Numbered from the stretch's first letter, positions 1 to 9,604 are shown. The stretch: 37,296 nucleotides of DNA from Calidithermus roseus (GCF_003574095.1 NZ_QWLA01000033.1:1-37296); one strand, 5' to 3'. Translations and numbers: made by a program. The notes: generated by a model not told the origin, from the letters alone.

Positions 1-3000
1 ACCCCGGCCCGCCTCGAGATCAGCGCGGTGCTGGTAACCCCCGCGGGCGAGCGCCCCTACGACCTCAGCCTGCAGGTGGGGGAGAACAGCGTACGGCTCG
101 CCGAGGGGCGGGCTGCGCTCGAGCTGGCCGCCGGGAGCTACGCCCTGCAACCCCGCCTGGCCGGGGCCAGCGTGGAGGGGCCCGAGCAAGTCGTGCTGGA
201 ACCCGGCCAGACCGCCCAGGCCCGCTACCGCGTCACTCCCGAGGTCGCCCTGAGCTTCGAGAGCGACCGTACGGTCATGCAGGTAGGCGAGGAGGCCGTG
301 CTGACGGCCCGCGTGAGCACCGCCTTCCCCGACCTGCTCCCCGCCGACCTGCGCCTCGAGCTGCCGGATTGCCTCGAGCCCCAGGCCAGCCCCCGCCTCA
401 GCTCGCCGGTCTCGGCTGGCCGCACCGTGACCCTGCGCCTGGCGGTGAAGGCGGTGTGCAAGGGTGAGTTCGCCCCCGCCGCCCGCCTCGCTCCTTGGGG
501 CCAGAGCCGCCAGGTGAGCCTGCAGGTGCTGCAGCCCGCCACCTTCACCCTGCAAAAGACCGGCCCCGAGGCTGCCGCCGTGGGCGAGCGCGTGACCTAC
601 CGGCTGAGGGTCGGCAACTCGGGTGACGTACCCGGCAGCGTGCGCCTGCGCGACGTGCTCCCCGAGGGGCTGGAGGGGGAGAGCCTCGAGCAGACCCTCA
701 CCCTCCCTCCCGGCCAGGCCCAGACCCTCGAGCTCGCCGCCCGGCTCACCCCCCAGGCCGGGGCCACCCTCACCAACCGCGCCGTGCTGCTGAGCGCCTC
801 CGGCCAGGAACTCGCCGCCGCCCAGAGCACCCTGCGGGTGCTGCGTCCCAAGGCCGAGCTAAGCCGCGGCCTCGACCGCCGCAAGGTGCTGCCGGGCGAG
901 GTGGTCACGGTGAGCCTGCGGGTGCGCAACGGTGGGGAGGCTCCCCTGGAGTACACCCTCACCGACGCCTATCCCGAGTGGCTCGAGCCCCTGGAGAAGC
1001 CCGAGTTCGCCGGGCGCCTCGAGCCCGGCGCCGAGCGCATCCACAGCTACCAAGCCCGCGTGGCCTTCGGCGCGCCCGCCGAGGGCCTATTCCAGGCCGA
1101 GTTGCGCTCCAACGGCGGCGATCTCCGCGCCCCTGACCGGCTCGAGCGTGTTCTGATCGGGGTGAATAAGCGGGCCGAGCCCCAGCGGGTGGTGCTGGGC
1201 AGCCCTGTGACCTTCGTGATCGAACTGCACAACCCCGCCGATCACACCGTGCGCTTCGAGCTGCAGGACATCCCCGGCGAGGGCCTCGAGCTGGCCGAGC
1301 TGCCCCAGGGGCAGATTCCCTTCGGGACGGCGAAGCCATACGCCTGGGAATTCGTCCTTGAACCCGGCCAGCGCGCCGAGGTGCGCCTGGAGGGCAAGCC
1401 CGCGCGGGTGGGCAGCCTGGAGAACCAGGCCCTGGCCTTCGCCGGCGGCGTGCCCGTGTCCTTCCCCAGCAAGGCGGCGGTGGCGGTGCTGCCGGTACTC
1501 GAGCCCGTGCGCACCTCCACCATCCGGCTCGAGTTCGCCGTGGGAGGCCCTTCCGGGGCAGGGGTGAACCCCGCCGCACCCACAGGCGAACGCCTGCTGC
1601 TGACGCACCTGCCGCCCATCGAGGCGGCGGGCGAGGGCAAGGCGGTTCAGGCGGTCTACGAGCCCGGCTCGGCCCGCCTCGACGGCAACCCCCTCCCCGA
1701 CCCCCGCGTGGACGAGCAGGGGCGGCTCTACTTCGAAATTCCCTACCAGTCCGGCGGCGTGCTGAGCTACCAGGTGCGCCACCGCGCGGTGCTGGGGCCG
1801 CTCGAGGCCCCCACCCTCACCCTGGGCGTGGCCGACCGCGAGGTGCTGCTGCAAGGCCAGGTGCCCTTCGCCGCGCTGGCCAAGACCCGGCCCCTGGAGG
1901 CCAGGACCCGCCAGGGCTTCATCCAAGAACCCCTGCCCGGCACGGTGTTCCGGGTGGACCGGGCGCGGGTGGTGCTGGAGATGCCCTACGGCCTGGAGTT
2001 CGAGCTCGAGGTCGGCGGCGAGCCCGTCAGCCGCACTAGCCTGGGCAAGGCCGAGTACGACAGCGTCAAAGGCACCCAGCGCCTGGAGTACTACGGCCTG
2101 CCGCTGCGCCCCGGTGCCAACCTCATCGAGTTCCGTAGCCCGGCGGGCACCGACCGGGTGGAGGTCTTCCTGGCGGGCAAGCCCGTGCGGTTGCTGGCCC
2201 GCCCGCTCAAGCTCTACGCCGACGGGCGCACCCCGCTCGAGTTCGAGCTCCTGGCCCTCGACGCAGGCGGCCTGCCCAGCGGCTTCGGCCCCCTTACCCT
2301 CGCCAGCTCCCTCGAGCCCCTCGATCCCGACGCCTTCCCCACCACCTCGGGTTACCAGGTCTTGCTGCGCGACGGTCGGGCGGTGCTGCGGCTGAAGCCC
2401 TTGGCCCTGCCGGGCAACCTCCGCCTCGAGCTCGCCTTCGACGAACTCGAGGGCCGCGCCGAGTTCTTCGTGCCAGGCCGCCAGAACACCCTCTGGCAGG
2501 CCCAGGGCAGCGTGGGGGCCAGCTTCGGCGGCGGGGTGGGCCTCTTCGGGGTAGGCCGAGGCTACCTCGAGGCCCCCCTCGACCTCGGCGGCGAGGGCAC
2601 CCTGCGCGTTGCCCTCGATGCCCGCTTCGGCCTGCGCGGCCTGGAGGGCGGTCTCAACCCCACTCCCGACCCCAGCGCCGCCTTCCCCCTCACCGGCAGC
2701 GGCATCGAGGCCGTCCTGCCCCTGCGCTCTGCCGACCCCCTGGCCTTGCGCTACGATAACACCGCCTTCAGCCTGGGCTATCACGCCGAAGCCTTGGCCC
2801 TGCCCGGCCTCAGCTCACTGGGTGAGGGCACCGCGCTGCGCTTCGAGACCCGCGAGCAGCAGGGCTTCGGGGTGACGGCCTTCGCCGGGCTGCTGCCCCA
2901 GGCTACCTTGACCGAGGAGCCCGCCCTCGACGGCACCCGCCGCTACAAGCTGAGCCAGCCCCCCATGCTGGGCAGCGAGACCGTGCTGCTGCGGGAAGGA

Positions 3001-4524
3001 GCCTCGGAGCGCCGCCTCGAGCGGGGCCAGGACTACACCCTCGACGCCGACGGCTGGCTGACCCTGGCCAAACCGCTGTGGCCCACCACCCCCGACGGTC
3101 AGCCGGTGGTGCTGCGGGTGACCTACGCTGCCCAGGACAGCCCGCGTGCACCGGGCTACGGCTTCGGCCTGCGCTACCGGCAAGGTGGCTTCAGCGCCGG
3201 GGCCAGCCTGGCCGCCCTGCCCGCTCAGGACCTCCGCTATGGCGCCGAGCTGGGCTACCGCGACGGCGCCTTCTCCGCACGGGTCAGCTACGCCCGCCAG
3301 AACGCCGACCGCTTCGGCCTCGAACTCGGCTACACCGGAACCTCCCTCGAGGCCAGGGCCGACCTCAGCTACGAGGGCCGCCTGCAGGGCAGCGCCAGCC
3401 TGGGCCTGGCCCTCAGCCCTGCGGACAAGCTCGCCCTCGAGCACCAGGCTTCCGAGCAGAACCGCACCGCCCTGCTTTACCAGCGCCAGCTCAGCCCCGG
3501 CTTCAGCGTCGGCGGCGGCCTGAGCTACCTGTGGAACACCGCGGGCTTGGGCGCGGTGGGCCGCCTGGTCTACGGCGCGGCGCCGTGGAAGCTCGAGCTT
3601 ACCCACACCCAACCCTTCCGCTTCAGCGATATGGCCCTTTCCCAGCTCAAGATGGCCTACGCCTTCGACTTCAACCTCAGCGCTGAGGCGGCTTTGGACT
3701 ACCTCTGGGGCAACGACCTGCGCGGCTCCTTAGCCCTCAAGCAGAAGCTGGGCGGCGCCAACCTCAGCCTCAGCTACCAGCTCCCCGGCGCCTCGGGCGA
3801 GGGCAACCGGGCACGCTTCGGCCTCGAGGCCCCCCTGCCCCTCGACGAGCGCTGGAGCCTCGACCTCAGCGCGGGTTACGACCGCAGCCTGAGCACCGGC
3901 ACCGACCAGGCCGCCTTCGGCTTGGCCCTGCGCTACAAGGACGAGGGCCTCGGCGGCACCCTGGGCAGTGAGGTGGCTTTCGGCACCTCGCCCAAACTGG
4001 TGCTGCGCGGCGGCCTCACCGGCGCCCTCGACACCGAGCAGACCGTCTCCCTCGACACCAACTACCAGGCCCTGCCCACTCCGGACGGCAGGTTCACCCT
4101 GGCCTACGCCTGGCGCTCCCAGCAATACCAACTCCTGACCTACCACCGCCTCAGCGTGGGTCAGCTGGGGTGGGGCCTCGAGGGGGCCCTGGCCGCCGGC
4201 TACCACCCCAGCCTTGCCTGGCAACTGCGTCCCTCGGCGGCCTACCGCTTGCCCGCCGCTGACCTCGCCGGAGCCACCTACCAGCTGGGCCTGGGCGCCA
4301 ACTACTACTTCACCGACTCCCTGGGCTTCGGCGCGGCGGTGTACCAGCTCTTCCAGCCCGCCACAGCCAGCAGCGCGACCCACTTCGGCCTCGAGGGCAG
4401 CTTGCGGGTGCTCGAGGGTCTGTGGGTCAATGTGGGCTACACCTTTGGCTATATGTCGGCCCTCACGCCCGACGCCCAGCCCGGCTTCTACCTGCGTTTG
4501 GACTTCCTGGGGGGTGGCCGGTGA
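1..4524 (+). CDS. DUF11-repeat outer-surface protein with predicted C-terminal beta-barrel (5' partial)
   Basis: The reading frame is open to base 1 with no convincing start, so the gene begins outside the window; the GTG at 28 is only an internal codon. At least three DUF11-like/Ig-like repeats (about residues 170-270, 275-380 and 385-480, counted from 28) share the pattern 'G..V(T/V)Y.(L/V)...N.G...' followed by 'L.D..P.GL'. More Ig-like sequence follows to about residue 800. From about residue 830 the protein becomes a long series of short amphipathic segments rich in Gly, Tyr, Leu and Ala ('LGYRDGAFSARVSYARQ', 'FGLALRYKDEG'), typical of an outer-membrane beta-barrel, and it ends in 'LRLDFLGGGR'. 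I infer an outer-membrane protein with an extracellular or periplasmic stalk. The stop overlaps the next start (GTGA), so the two genes are probably translationally coupled. The exact function is unknown. Confidence 0.8.
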   Translation, partial: TPARLEISAVLVTPAGERPYDLSLQVGENSVRLAEGRAALELAAGSYALQPRLAGASVEGPEQVVLEPGQTAQARYRVTPEVALSFESDRTVMQVGEEAVLTARVSTAFPDLLPADLRLELPDCLEPQASPRLSSPVSAGRTVTLRLAVKAVCKGEFAPAARLAPWGQSRQVSLQVLQPATFTLQKTGPEAAAVGERVTYRLRVGNSGDVPGSVRLRDVLPEGLEGESLEQTLTLPPGQAQTLELAARLTPQAGATLTNRAVLLSASGQELAAAQSTLRVLRPKAELSRGLDRRKVLPGEVVTVSLRVRNGGEAPLEYTLTDAYPEWLEPLEKPEFAGRLEPGAERIHSYQARVAFGAPAEGLFQAELRSNGGDLRAPDRLERVLIGVNKRAEPQRVVLGSPVTFVIELHNPADHTVRFELQDIPGEGLELAELPQGQIPFGTAKPYAWEFVLEPGQRAEVRLEGKPARVGSLENQALAFAGGVPVSFPSKAAVAVLPVLEPVRTSTIRLEFAVGGPSGAGVNPAAPTGERLLLTHLPPIEAAGEGKAVQAVYEPGSARLDGNPLPDPRVDEQGRLYFEIPYQSGGVLSYQVRHRAVLGPLEAPTLTLGVADREVLLQGQVPFAALAKTRPLEARTRQGFIQEPLPGTVFRVDRARVVLEMPYGLEFELEVGGEPVSRTSLGKAEYDSVKGTQRLEYYGLPLRPGANLIEFRSPAGTDRVEVFLAGKPVRLLARPLKLYADGRTPLEFELLALDAGGLPSGFGPLTLASSLEPLDPDAFPTTSGYQVLLRDGRAVLRLKPLALPGNLRLELAFDELEGRAEFFVPGRQNTLWQAQGSVGASFGGGVGLFGVGRGYLEAPLDLGGEGTLRVALDARFGLRGLEGGLNPTPDPSAAFPLTGSGIEAVLPLRSADPLALRYDNTAFSLGYHAEALALPGLSSLGEGTALRFETREQQGFGVTAFAGLLPQATLTEEPALDGTRRYKLSQPPMLGSETVLLREGASERRLERGQDYTLDADGWLTLAKPLWPTTPDGQPVVLRVTYAAQDSPRAPGYGFGLRYRQGGFSAGASLAALPAQDLRYGAELGYRDGAFSARVSYARQNADRFGLELGYTGTSLEARADLSYEGRLQGSASLGLALSPADKLALEHQASEQNRTALLYQRQLSPGFSVGGGLSYLWNTAGLGAVGRLVYGAAPWKLELTHTQPFRFSDMALSQLKMAYAFDFNLSAEAALDYLWGNDLRGSLALKQKLGGANLSLSYQLPGASGEGNRARFGLEAPLPLDERWSLDLSAGYDRSLSTGTDQAAFGLALRYKDEGLGGTLGSEVAFGTSPKLVLRGGLTGALDTEQTVSLDTNYQALPTPDGRFTLAYAWRSQQYQLLTYHRLSVGQLGWGLEGALAAGYHPSLAWQLRPSAAYRLPAADLAGATYQLGLGANYYFTDSLGFGAAVYQLFQPATASSATHFGLEGSLRVLEGLWVNVGYTFGYMSALTPDAQPGFYLRLDFLGGGR

Positions 4525-7199
4525 GGCACCTGTTTTTTCTGCTCCCGCTATTGCTCGGCCTGACCTGGGCTCAGTTTCCCATTAGCGAGAGCTTCATGAA
4601 CGGTAGTGCCACGGGCTGGGTTATCAGTGGCGATGCCTATCTGACCTCGGGCAATGGTGACCCATTTGGTCAGGGCTGGCTCCGCTTGACTCGAAACATC
4701 AACAACCAGAAGGGGTACGCCTATTACGACACGGCCTTTCCCTCGACCCTGGGGCTGCGACTCGAGTTCGACTTCTTAGCCTGGGGAGGCAGTGGGGGGA
4801 ACCGGGGGGCCGATGGCCTCACGGTTTTCCTCTTCGACGGAACAACTCCCTCCGCTTCCTTCAAGATCGGTGATTTTGGCGGGGGCCTGGGGTATTGCCA
4901 GGGCTATGCCTCCAGCCCTGTAGGGGGCTTGTCCAATGCCTATGTGGGGATCGCCTTCGACGAATGGGGCAACTTCTCTAACCCTGGCGACCGCTGCCCC
5001 AATGGCGGACCGGGGCAGCGGGCAGACTCCATCGCCATTCGCGGTCCCGGCAACGGGAATACGGGCTACGCCTATCTGACCGGAACCAACAGCCGGCTTG
5101 GGAGTAACACCAGCATCGATTACGAGACCGCTGCCACTAATCGGCCAAGCCCGTCCGCCTACTATCGCAGGGCGCGGGTAGACCTCCTGCCGGTAGGCGG
5201 GGTGTATCAGATCACGGTATATCTGGCCACCAGCCAGAGCGGGCCATTCACCCAGGTTCTCGGTCCCTACAGTATGCCCAGTCCTCCACCGCCTACTTTG
5301 AAAATAGGCTTCGCGGGCTCGACGGGAGGTTCAACCAACTACCACGAGATCCGCAACTTGACCATCAATACCCTTGTCGCTCCTGCCGACTTGAGGGTAG
5401 TGAAGAGTGGGCCCAGTACGGTCGCACCCGGAGGAAACATCAGCTATACGGTGGTGGTGAGCAACGTGGGCGTCAACCCACTGACCGGAGCCAGTTTTAC
5501 CGATACGGTGCCCGCGGGCATCACTGGGGTTACTTGGACCTGCGTAGGATCCGGAGGAGCAAGTTGCACGAACGCTTCGGGCAGCGGCAACAACATCGCC
5601 ACCACCCTCAACCTCCCCCTAAACAGCAGCGCAACGTTCACTATTAACGGAACCGTGAGCCCAAGCGCCGGAGGACAAACCCTCACCAACACGGCTTCGG
5701 CCTATCCACCGTCTAACTATGGGGATGTCAATCCTGCCGACAACACCTCTAGCGTGAGCACCTTAGTGGCAGGCTACACCCTCTTTGGGCGGGTCTACCA
5801 CGACCTCCAGCCCAACTCGTTGCGCGAGCCCGGCGAGGACTGGAGCAGTGGCACCTTGGTGTACGTCAACCTGGTGCAGGGCGGCAGCGTGGTGCAGAGT
5901 GTGGCGGTGAGCGCGGGCACGGGTAGCTATAGCTTCAGCGGGGTGGCGCCTGGGAGCTACACCCTGGTGGTGACGGGCTCGGCCAGCTCCACCACCCCTG
6001 CCCCTCCCTCCGGCTGGCTGTTCATCGAGCCCGTGGCGGGCAGCCGCAGCCTCAGCGTGGGCAGTTCCAACATTTCGGGGCAAGACTTCGGCCTCTATCA
6101 CGGCTCGCGTGTCAGCGGCACGGTCTTCCGCGACGACGGGCTGGGCTCGGGCACGGCCAACGACGCCTTGCAGAACGGGGGCGAGCCAGGGATCGCCGGC
6201 GTGAGCGTCACCGCCTCCGACGGCGCCCAGAGCCGCAGCGCCGTCACCGACTCGCTCGGCAACTACGTGCTGTACGTGCCGCACACCTTCGGCTCCTCGG
6301 TCACCCTCTCGCACCCCCTGGCTCCGGCTACCGGCAGCAACGTGGGGGGCTCGAGCGCGGTGCTGGCCACCGCCTACGGCCAGAGCGCGGCGCAGCAGCG
6401 CACCATCAGCCCCTTCGCTGCGGGCAACCGCTACGACGGCTACAACTTCGGTGTGGTGCGACCCAGCCTGTGGCAGCCTGACCAGTCCGGGCAGGCCTCC
6501 TCTCCCGGCGTGGTCACCTATGCCCACCGCGTGCGACCGGGTACCCTGGGCACCCTCACCTTCCTCCGCCTGGCCGGTAGCTGGAGCTATCTGCTACGCC
6601 TCGACGCCAACTGCGACGGCGACTTCGCCGACGCGGGCGAGGGCTACCAGGGCTTGCCCTACAGCCTCACCGTGGGCAGCGCCTGGCCCCGCGAGGCCGA
6701 CGGCAGCCTGCGGGCTTGCGCTGTGGAGGTCATGGTGATCGTCCCGGCGGGTCTGCCCGGCGGCAGCAGCGACCTCCTGAGCCTCGCCTCGAGGCTCCGC
6801 TACGCGGGCAACCCCGCCGTGGACGACCTCTTGGCCCTCACCGACACCACCGTAGTGGGCGTGGGCGGCGAACTGCGGCTCACCAAGCAGGTGCAAAACC
6901 TCACCCAGGGCACCCCTCCCTCCACCGGACGGGCCGATGGGAAGCCGGGGGAGGTGCTGGAGTACTGCATCGCCTACCAGAATCAGAGCAGCGCCCCCAT
7001 CACCCAGGTGGTCCTCACCGACCCCATCCCCTTTTTCACCGACTACCAGCCCGGAACCCTGCGCCTGGGCGTCACCCCCCTCACCGATGCCGCCGACGCC
7101 GACGCGGGCGAGGTGAGCGGGGGGCTGGTGCGGGTGCGGATCGGGACGCTGGCGGCAGGCGCAAGCGGGCAGGTGTGCTACCGCGTAAAGATTCGTTAA
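4521..7199 (+). CDS. Secreted lectin-like/DUF11/SdrD-B-like adhesin
   Basis: I chose the GTG at 4521 because it overlaps the upstream stop (GTGA) and starts a clear signal peptide (VRHLFFLLPLLLGLTWA, then QF); upstream in-frame ATGs lie inside the previous gene. The product is 892 residues. Residues 20-285 resemble the bacterial L-type lectin fold: 'GADGLTVFLFDG' and 'AYVGIAFDEWGNFSN' look like the family's strands and metal-site loop. A DUF11 repeat follows (about 290-415, 'VVKSGPSTVAPGGNISYTVV'), then two SdrD-B/carboxypeptidase-regulatory-like domains (about 420-650) and a C-terminal DUF11 unit (about 790-892, 'GEVLEYCIAYQNQS'). There is no LPXTG motif or transmembrane tail. Base composition is clearly AT-richer before about 5770 than after it. 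Probably a cell-surface adhesin or carbohydrate-binding protein working with the upstream barrel protein; this role is inferred. Confidence 0.82.
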   Translation: MRHLFFLLPLLLGLTWAQFPISESFMNGSATGWVISGDAYLTSGNGDPFGQGWLRLTRNINNQKGYAYYDTAFPSTLGLRLEFDFLAWGGSGGNRGADGLTVFLFDGTTPSASFKIGDFGGGLGYCQGYASSPVGGLSNAYVGIAFDEWGNFSNPGDRCPNGGPGQRADSIAIRGPGNGNTGYAYLTGTNSRLGSNTSIDYETAATNRPSPSAYYRRARVDLLPVGGVYQITVYLATSQSGPFTQVLGPYSMPSPPPPTLKIGFAGSTGGSTNYHEIRNLTINTLVAPADLRVVKSGPSTVAPGGNISYTVVVSNVGVNPLTGASFTDTVPAGITGVTWTCVGSGGASCTNASGSGNNIATTLNLPLNSSATFTINGTVSPSAGGQTLTNTASAYPPSNYGDVNPADNTSSVSTLVAGYTLFGRVYHDLQPNSLREPGEDWSSGTLVYVNLVQGGSVVQSVAVSAGTGSYSFSGVAPGSYTLVVTGSASSTTPAPPSGWLFIEPVAGSRSLSVGSSNISGQDFGLYHGSRVSGTVFRDDGLGSGTANDALQNGGEPGIAGVSVTASDGAQSRSAVTDSLGNYVLYVPHTFGSSVTLSHPLAPATGSNVGGSSAVLATAYGQSAAQQRTISPFAAGNRYDGYNFGVVRPSLWQPDQSGQASSPGVVTYAHRVRPGTLGTLTFLRLAGSWSYLLRLDANCDGDFADAGEGYQGLPYSLTVGSAWPREADGSLRACAVEVMVIVPAGLPGGSSDLLSLASRLRYAGNPAVDDLLALTDTTVVGVGGELRLTKQVQNLTQGTPPSTGRADGKPGEVLEYCIAYQNQSSAPITQVVLTDPIPFFTDYQPGTLRLGVTPLTDAADADAGEVSGGLVRVRIGTLAAGASGQVCYRVKIR

Positions 7200-7233
7200 T
7201 TTTGCTCTCATGCACTGGCGAACCCTGGAATGT

Positions 7234-7248
7234 CCCCATAAAATGGGG
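7234..7248 (+). promoter_or_regulatory. Small hairpin over the effector ribosome-binding region
   Basis: CCCCAT, AAA, ATGGGG forms a perfect 6-bp stem ending five bases before the ATG at 7254. Its 3' arm contains the only G-rich stretch that could serve as a Shine-Dalgarno sequence. It could dampen translation of the downstream toxin-like gene. A regulatory role is inferred. Confidence 0.3.
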
Positions 7249-7253
7249 CAGGC

Positions 7254-9155
7254 ATGTTCAGCTACGATAAGCGCGAAAAGGATTCACAGCCCGTATCGCC
7301 GAAGCGGGTTTCATCCCAGCAGCCTGAGGAGTACCCCGAGTTCGAACCCCCTCCATTCAAGCCGCCCGTCCCTGCTCGCGGCCCCAGTGAGGCCACCCAG
7401 CTGTACTCGAGGCTGTTAGAGCGACTGCGCGCCGAGCCCGAGGACACGCTGGCCCTGGCCGCGCCCGGCTCCAGCACCCCCCAGGACCGGGCCAAAACCC
7501 TGCGCGAGACCCTCCAGAAGGCCAGCCGCAGCATCATCGACATCGACATCGGCGATGGCCTCGACGTGATGGCCAACCTCAACAACGGCACCAGCCGCTA
7601 CCTCTCCCGGAGCAACCAGCACCTCGAGATCAGGGGCCAGGACGTCGGCCCCCTGCGCTCGCTGCTCGAGCTGTGGAAGGGCCGGGGCTACCTGGAGGAG
7701 ACCCTCGAGGCCTACGAGCAACTCTACGGCAAGAGCTTCTATGCCGAGATCGGCGAGCGCGTGCGCGGGGGCAAATTGCGCCAGGAGCTGCTGGCCCTGC
7801 TCCCGCCTGCCATCCCCCAGCAACAGCTCACCTTCGACGCTTTTCTCGAGCACCTGGCCGTAAACTTCGTCTACTCCAACGAGCCGGACTTCGGCGCCGA
7901 CGACCGCACGGGCCTCGAGCCGCGCCGCAAGTCCAACCCCGCTGAACTCCTCAAGGCCTTCGGCTACCTGCCCGGCAGGCCCATCTTCGGGAAGTGGGGC
8001 TTCCAGATGCGGGTGTTCCTCCCCGATCCCCAGAAGAAAACCCCCCACAACTCCCACCCCGTCGTCGCCTTCCGGGGCACCGAGGGCGTCGGGCTGCAGG
8101 TGCGGGACAACCCCAAAACCCCCCAGAACGAGCAGGAGAGCGGCCTGGACACCCTGGTAGCCGACTTTGCCTACGCCAGCGTGGGTTACAGCCAGTACCG
8201 GCAGAACCGCGACCTCATCGCGCGAAACCTCGAGGCCGCCGCCCGCCGTGGCCGCCTCATCCTGACCGGACACAGCCTGGGAGGGGCCCTGGCCCAGATC
8301 GCCGCCGTGGAGCACGCGGCCCTGGCAAAGGAGGTCGTGACCTTCCAGGCGGCAGCCATCAAGCAGGCCGACGTGGACAGGCTCAAGGCCTACAACATCC
8401 AGCACGCTACCGACGGCAAGGCCATCGCCAGCCGCCACTACCGCGTAGACGGGGACATCGTGCCCACCGCAGGAGAAGCCTCCACGCCGGGAGAAATCCA
8501 CTACTTCGACTACCGGCGCGAGGGGCAGGGCCTGACAGGAATGCTCAAGGAAAACCACGTGACCCCGGCGCTGAGCGAGTACCTGCGGCAGGAACTCCTA
8601 GCGGCCTCCCGGCGCTCGGGCGGCCTCGAGCTCGACCCCTACCAGACCGCCCTCATGCGCTGGGGCCAGCGCGACGAGCAGGACCTTGCCGGCAAGAGCG
8701 TGGAGATCATCTACAGCGGCGATTATTCCACCGAGCGCGACCCCAAGATTCGCGGCGAAATGCTGCGGCGTGAGCTGCTGGCAAGAGTCCTCGATGCCGC
8801 GGGGCTGTTCGAGGCGGTATTTTACGAAAACCTGGCCTATAACGTGCTGCTCGAGGCCATAGAGGGCTTGGCTCGAAAATACGACAGCTATCCTCGCTTC
8901 GAGCAGGAGGCTTTGAAGCTCCTGAACAAAAGCGAACCTTTGTTCCCCGGTCCGGGAACCCAGGAAATCGCCAGGGAACTGGGCATTGCCGAGGAGGCCA
9001 ATCCTCTCCTCGTCTCGGTCAAGACCCGGTGGGGGCAGATCAAGGAAAAGGGTCTGAAGCTAGATAGCAGAAGTCGCTTTGTTACGGACTTCAAGCGGCA
9101 ATTACCCCAGATCTGGTTGTCCTGGCACCCAGACAAGGAGTTGCCAAAATCATGA
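7254..9155 (+). CDS. Class 3 lipase-type putative effector/toxin
   Basis: A 633-residue protein without a signal peptide. Residues 1-50 are charged and proline-rich, like a flexible targeting segment. Residues 50-185 are helical; the stretch 'LEAYEQLYGKSFYAEIGE' faintly resembles the annexin-like repeats seen in some contractile-injection cargo proteins. Residues about 205-445 form an alpha/beta-hydrolase of the Lipase_3 type: the nucleophile elbow GHSLGG places Ser341, with Asp401 (GDIVP) and His435 as likely triad partners. The C-terminal 130 residues (503-633) form a separate helical tail ending 'IWLSWHPDKELPKS', repeated in three orphan copies downstream. The last codons overlap the next start (ATGA). 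The likely activity is hydrolysis of acylglycerols or phospholipids. The effector role is inferred from the array context. An ordinary intracellular lipase is the alternative. Confidence 0.8.
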   Translation: MFSYDKREKDSQPVSPKRVSSQQPEEYPEFEPPPFKPPVPARGPSEATQLYSRLLERLRAEPEDTLALAAPGSSTPQDRAKTLRETLQKASRSIIDIDIGDGLDVMANLNNGTSRYLSRSNQHLEIRGQDVGPLRSLLELWKGRGYLEETLEAYEQLYGKSFYAEIGERVRGGKLRQELLALLPPAIPQQQLTFDAFLEHLAVNFVYSNEPDFGADDRTGLEPRRKSNPAELLKAFGYLPGRPIFGKWGFQMRVFLPDPQKKTPHNSHPVVAFRGTEGVGLQVRDNPKTPQNEQESGLDTLVADFAYASVGYSQYRQNRDLIARNLEAAARRGRLILTGHSLGGALAQIAAVEHAALAKEVVTFQAAAIKQADVDRLKAYNIQHATDGKAIASRHYRVDGDIVPTAGEASTPGEIHYFDYRREGQGLTGMLKENHVTPALSEYLRQELLAASRRSGGLELDPYQTALMRWGQRDEQDLAGKSVEIIYSGDYSTERDPKIRGEMLRRELLARVLDAAGLFEAVFYENLAYNVLLEAIEGLARKYDSYPRFEQEALKLLNKSEPLFPGPGTQEIARELGIAEEANPLLVSVKTRWGQIKEKGLKLDSRSRFVTDFKRQLPQIWLSWHPDKELPKS

Positions 9156-9604
9156 GAACCTTTTTGCTTAGTGGTGCCCTGGTTGCCCTGATTGCTGCTG
9201 GTTTTTCAGCGCCTGGATTATTCCGAGCTGGAGGTGTGAAGTTGGATCCTTTATCACATTCAGAAGCGATAGCGCGTGTGAGAGAGAGTTTCAGTCAACT
9301 CGAGGTGCTTAATGAAATTCCATGCCCTACCTTTTTACAAGGTAGGAATGTGTTTTGTTACGCTTCAAAAGCGACTCCTGAAAAACTCATTGAGGTGATT
9401 GAACCAACCATCCAAATCATAGCTGAGCGAATTTTTGGCTGGAGACAAGACTATGGTTTATGGGTCGCCCACTACCAACTTGTAGCAGATAACCACTACA
9501 TTTTCGGAGTAAACATAGGCTTGAAGGAGTTGGACCATCGATTGCTAAAAGACAAATTAATGGAAGGCTATACGTCTCTACTTGCCCTGACGGTGGATGA
9601 GTAG
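9152..9604 (+). CDS. Putative immunity protein 1 (membrane-anchored, partner of the lipase)
   Basis: A 150-residue protein starting at the ATG that overlaps the effector stop by four bases (ATGA), with AAGGAG at 9135-9140. The N-terminus (MRTFLLSGALVALIAAGFSA) is a signal peptide or membrane anchor, so the body should face the periplasm. It carries the features shared by the whole downstream family: a Cys pair (C-x10-C), the signature 'GWRQDYGLWVAHY', and a terminal strand ending 'LALTVDE'. I recognise no known family. The gene is visibly AT-richer than its neighbours, suggesting transfer. Position and topology fit neutralisation of a lipase acting on the membrane, as with periplasmic Tli proteins of T6SS lipases; this is inference. 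Confidence 0.72.
   Translation: MRTFLLSGALVALIAAGFSAPGLFRAGGVKLDPLSHSEAIARVRESFSQLEVLNEIPCPTFLQGRNVFCYASKATPEKLIEVIEPTIQIIAERIFGWRQDYGLWVAHYQLVADNHYIFGVNIGLKELDHRLLKDKLMEGYTSLLALTVDE

Noticed and set aside
1087-2784. Long minus-strand open frame within the first gene
   Set aside because: Its translation is a low-complexity Gly/Ala/Glu/Gln mixture, typical of the antisense of a GC-rich gene; the plus-strand frame has clear DUF11 and barrel features.
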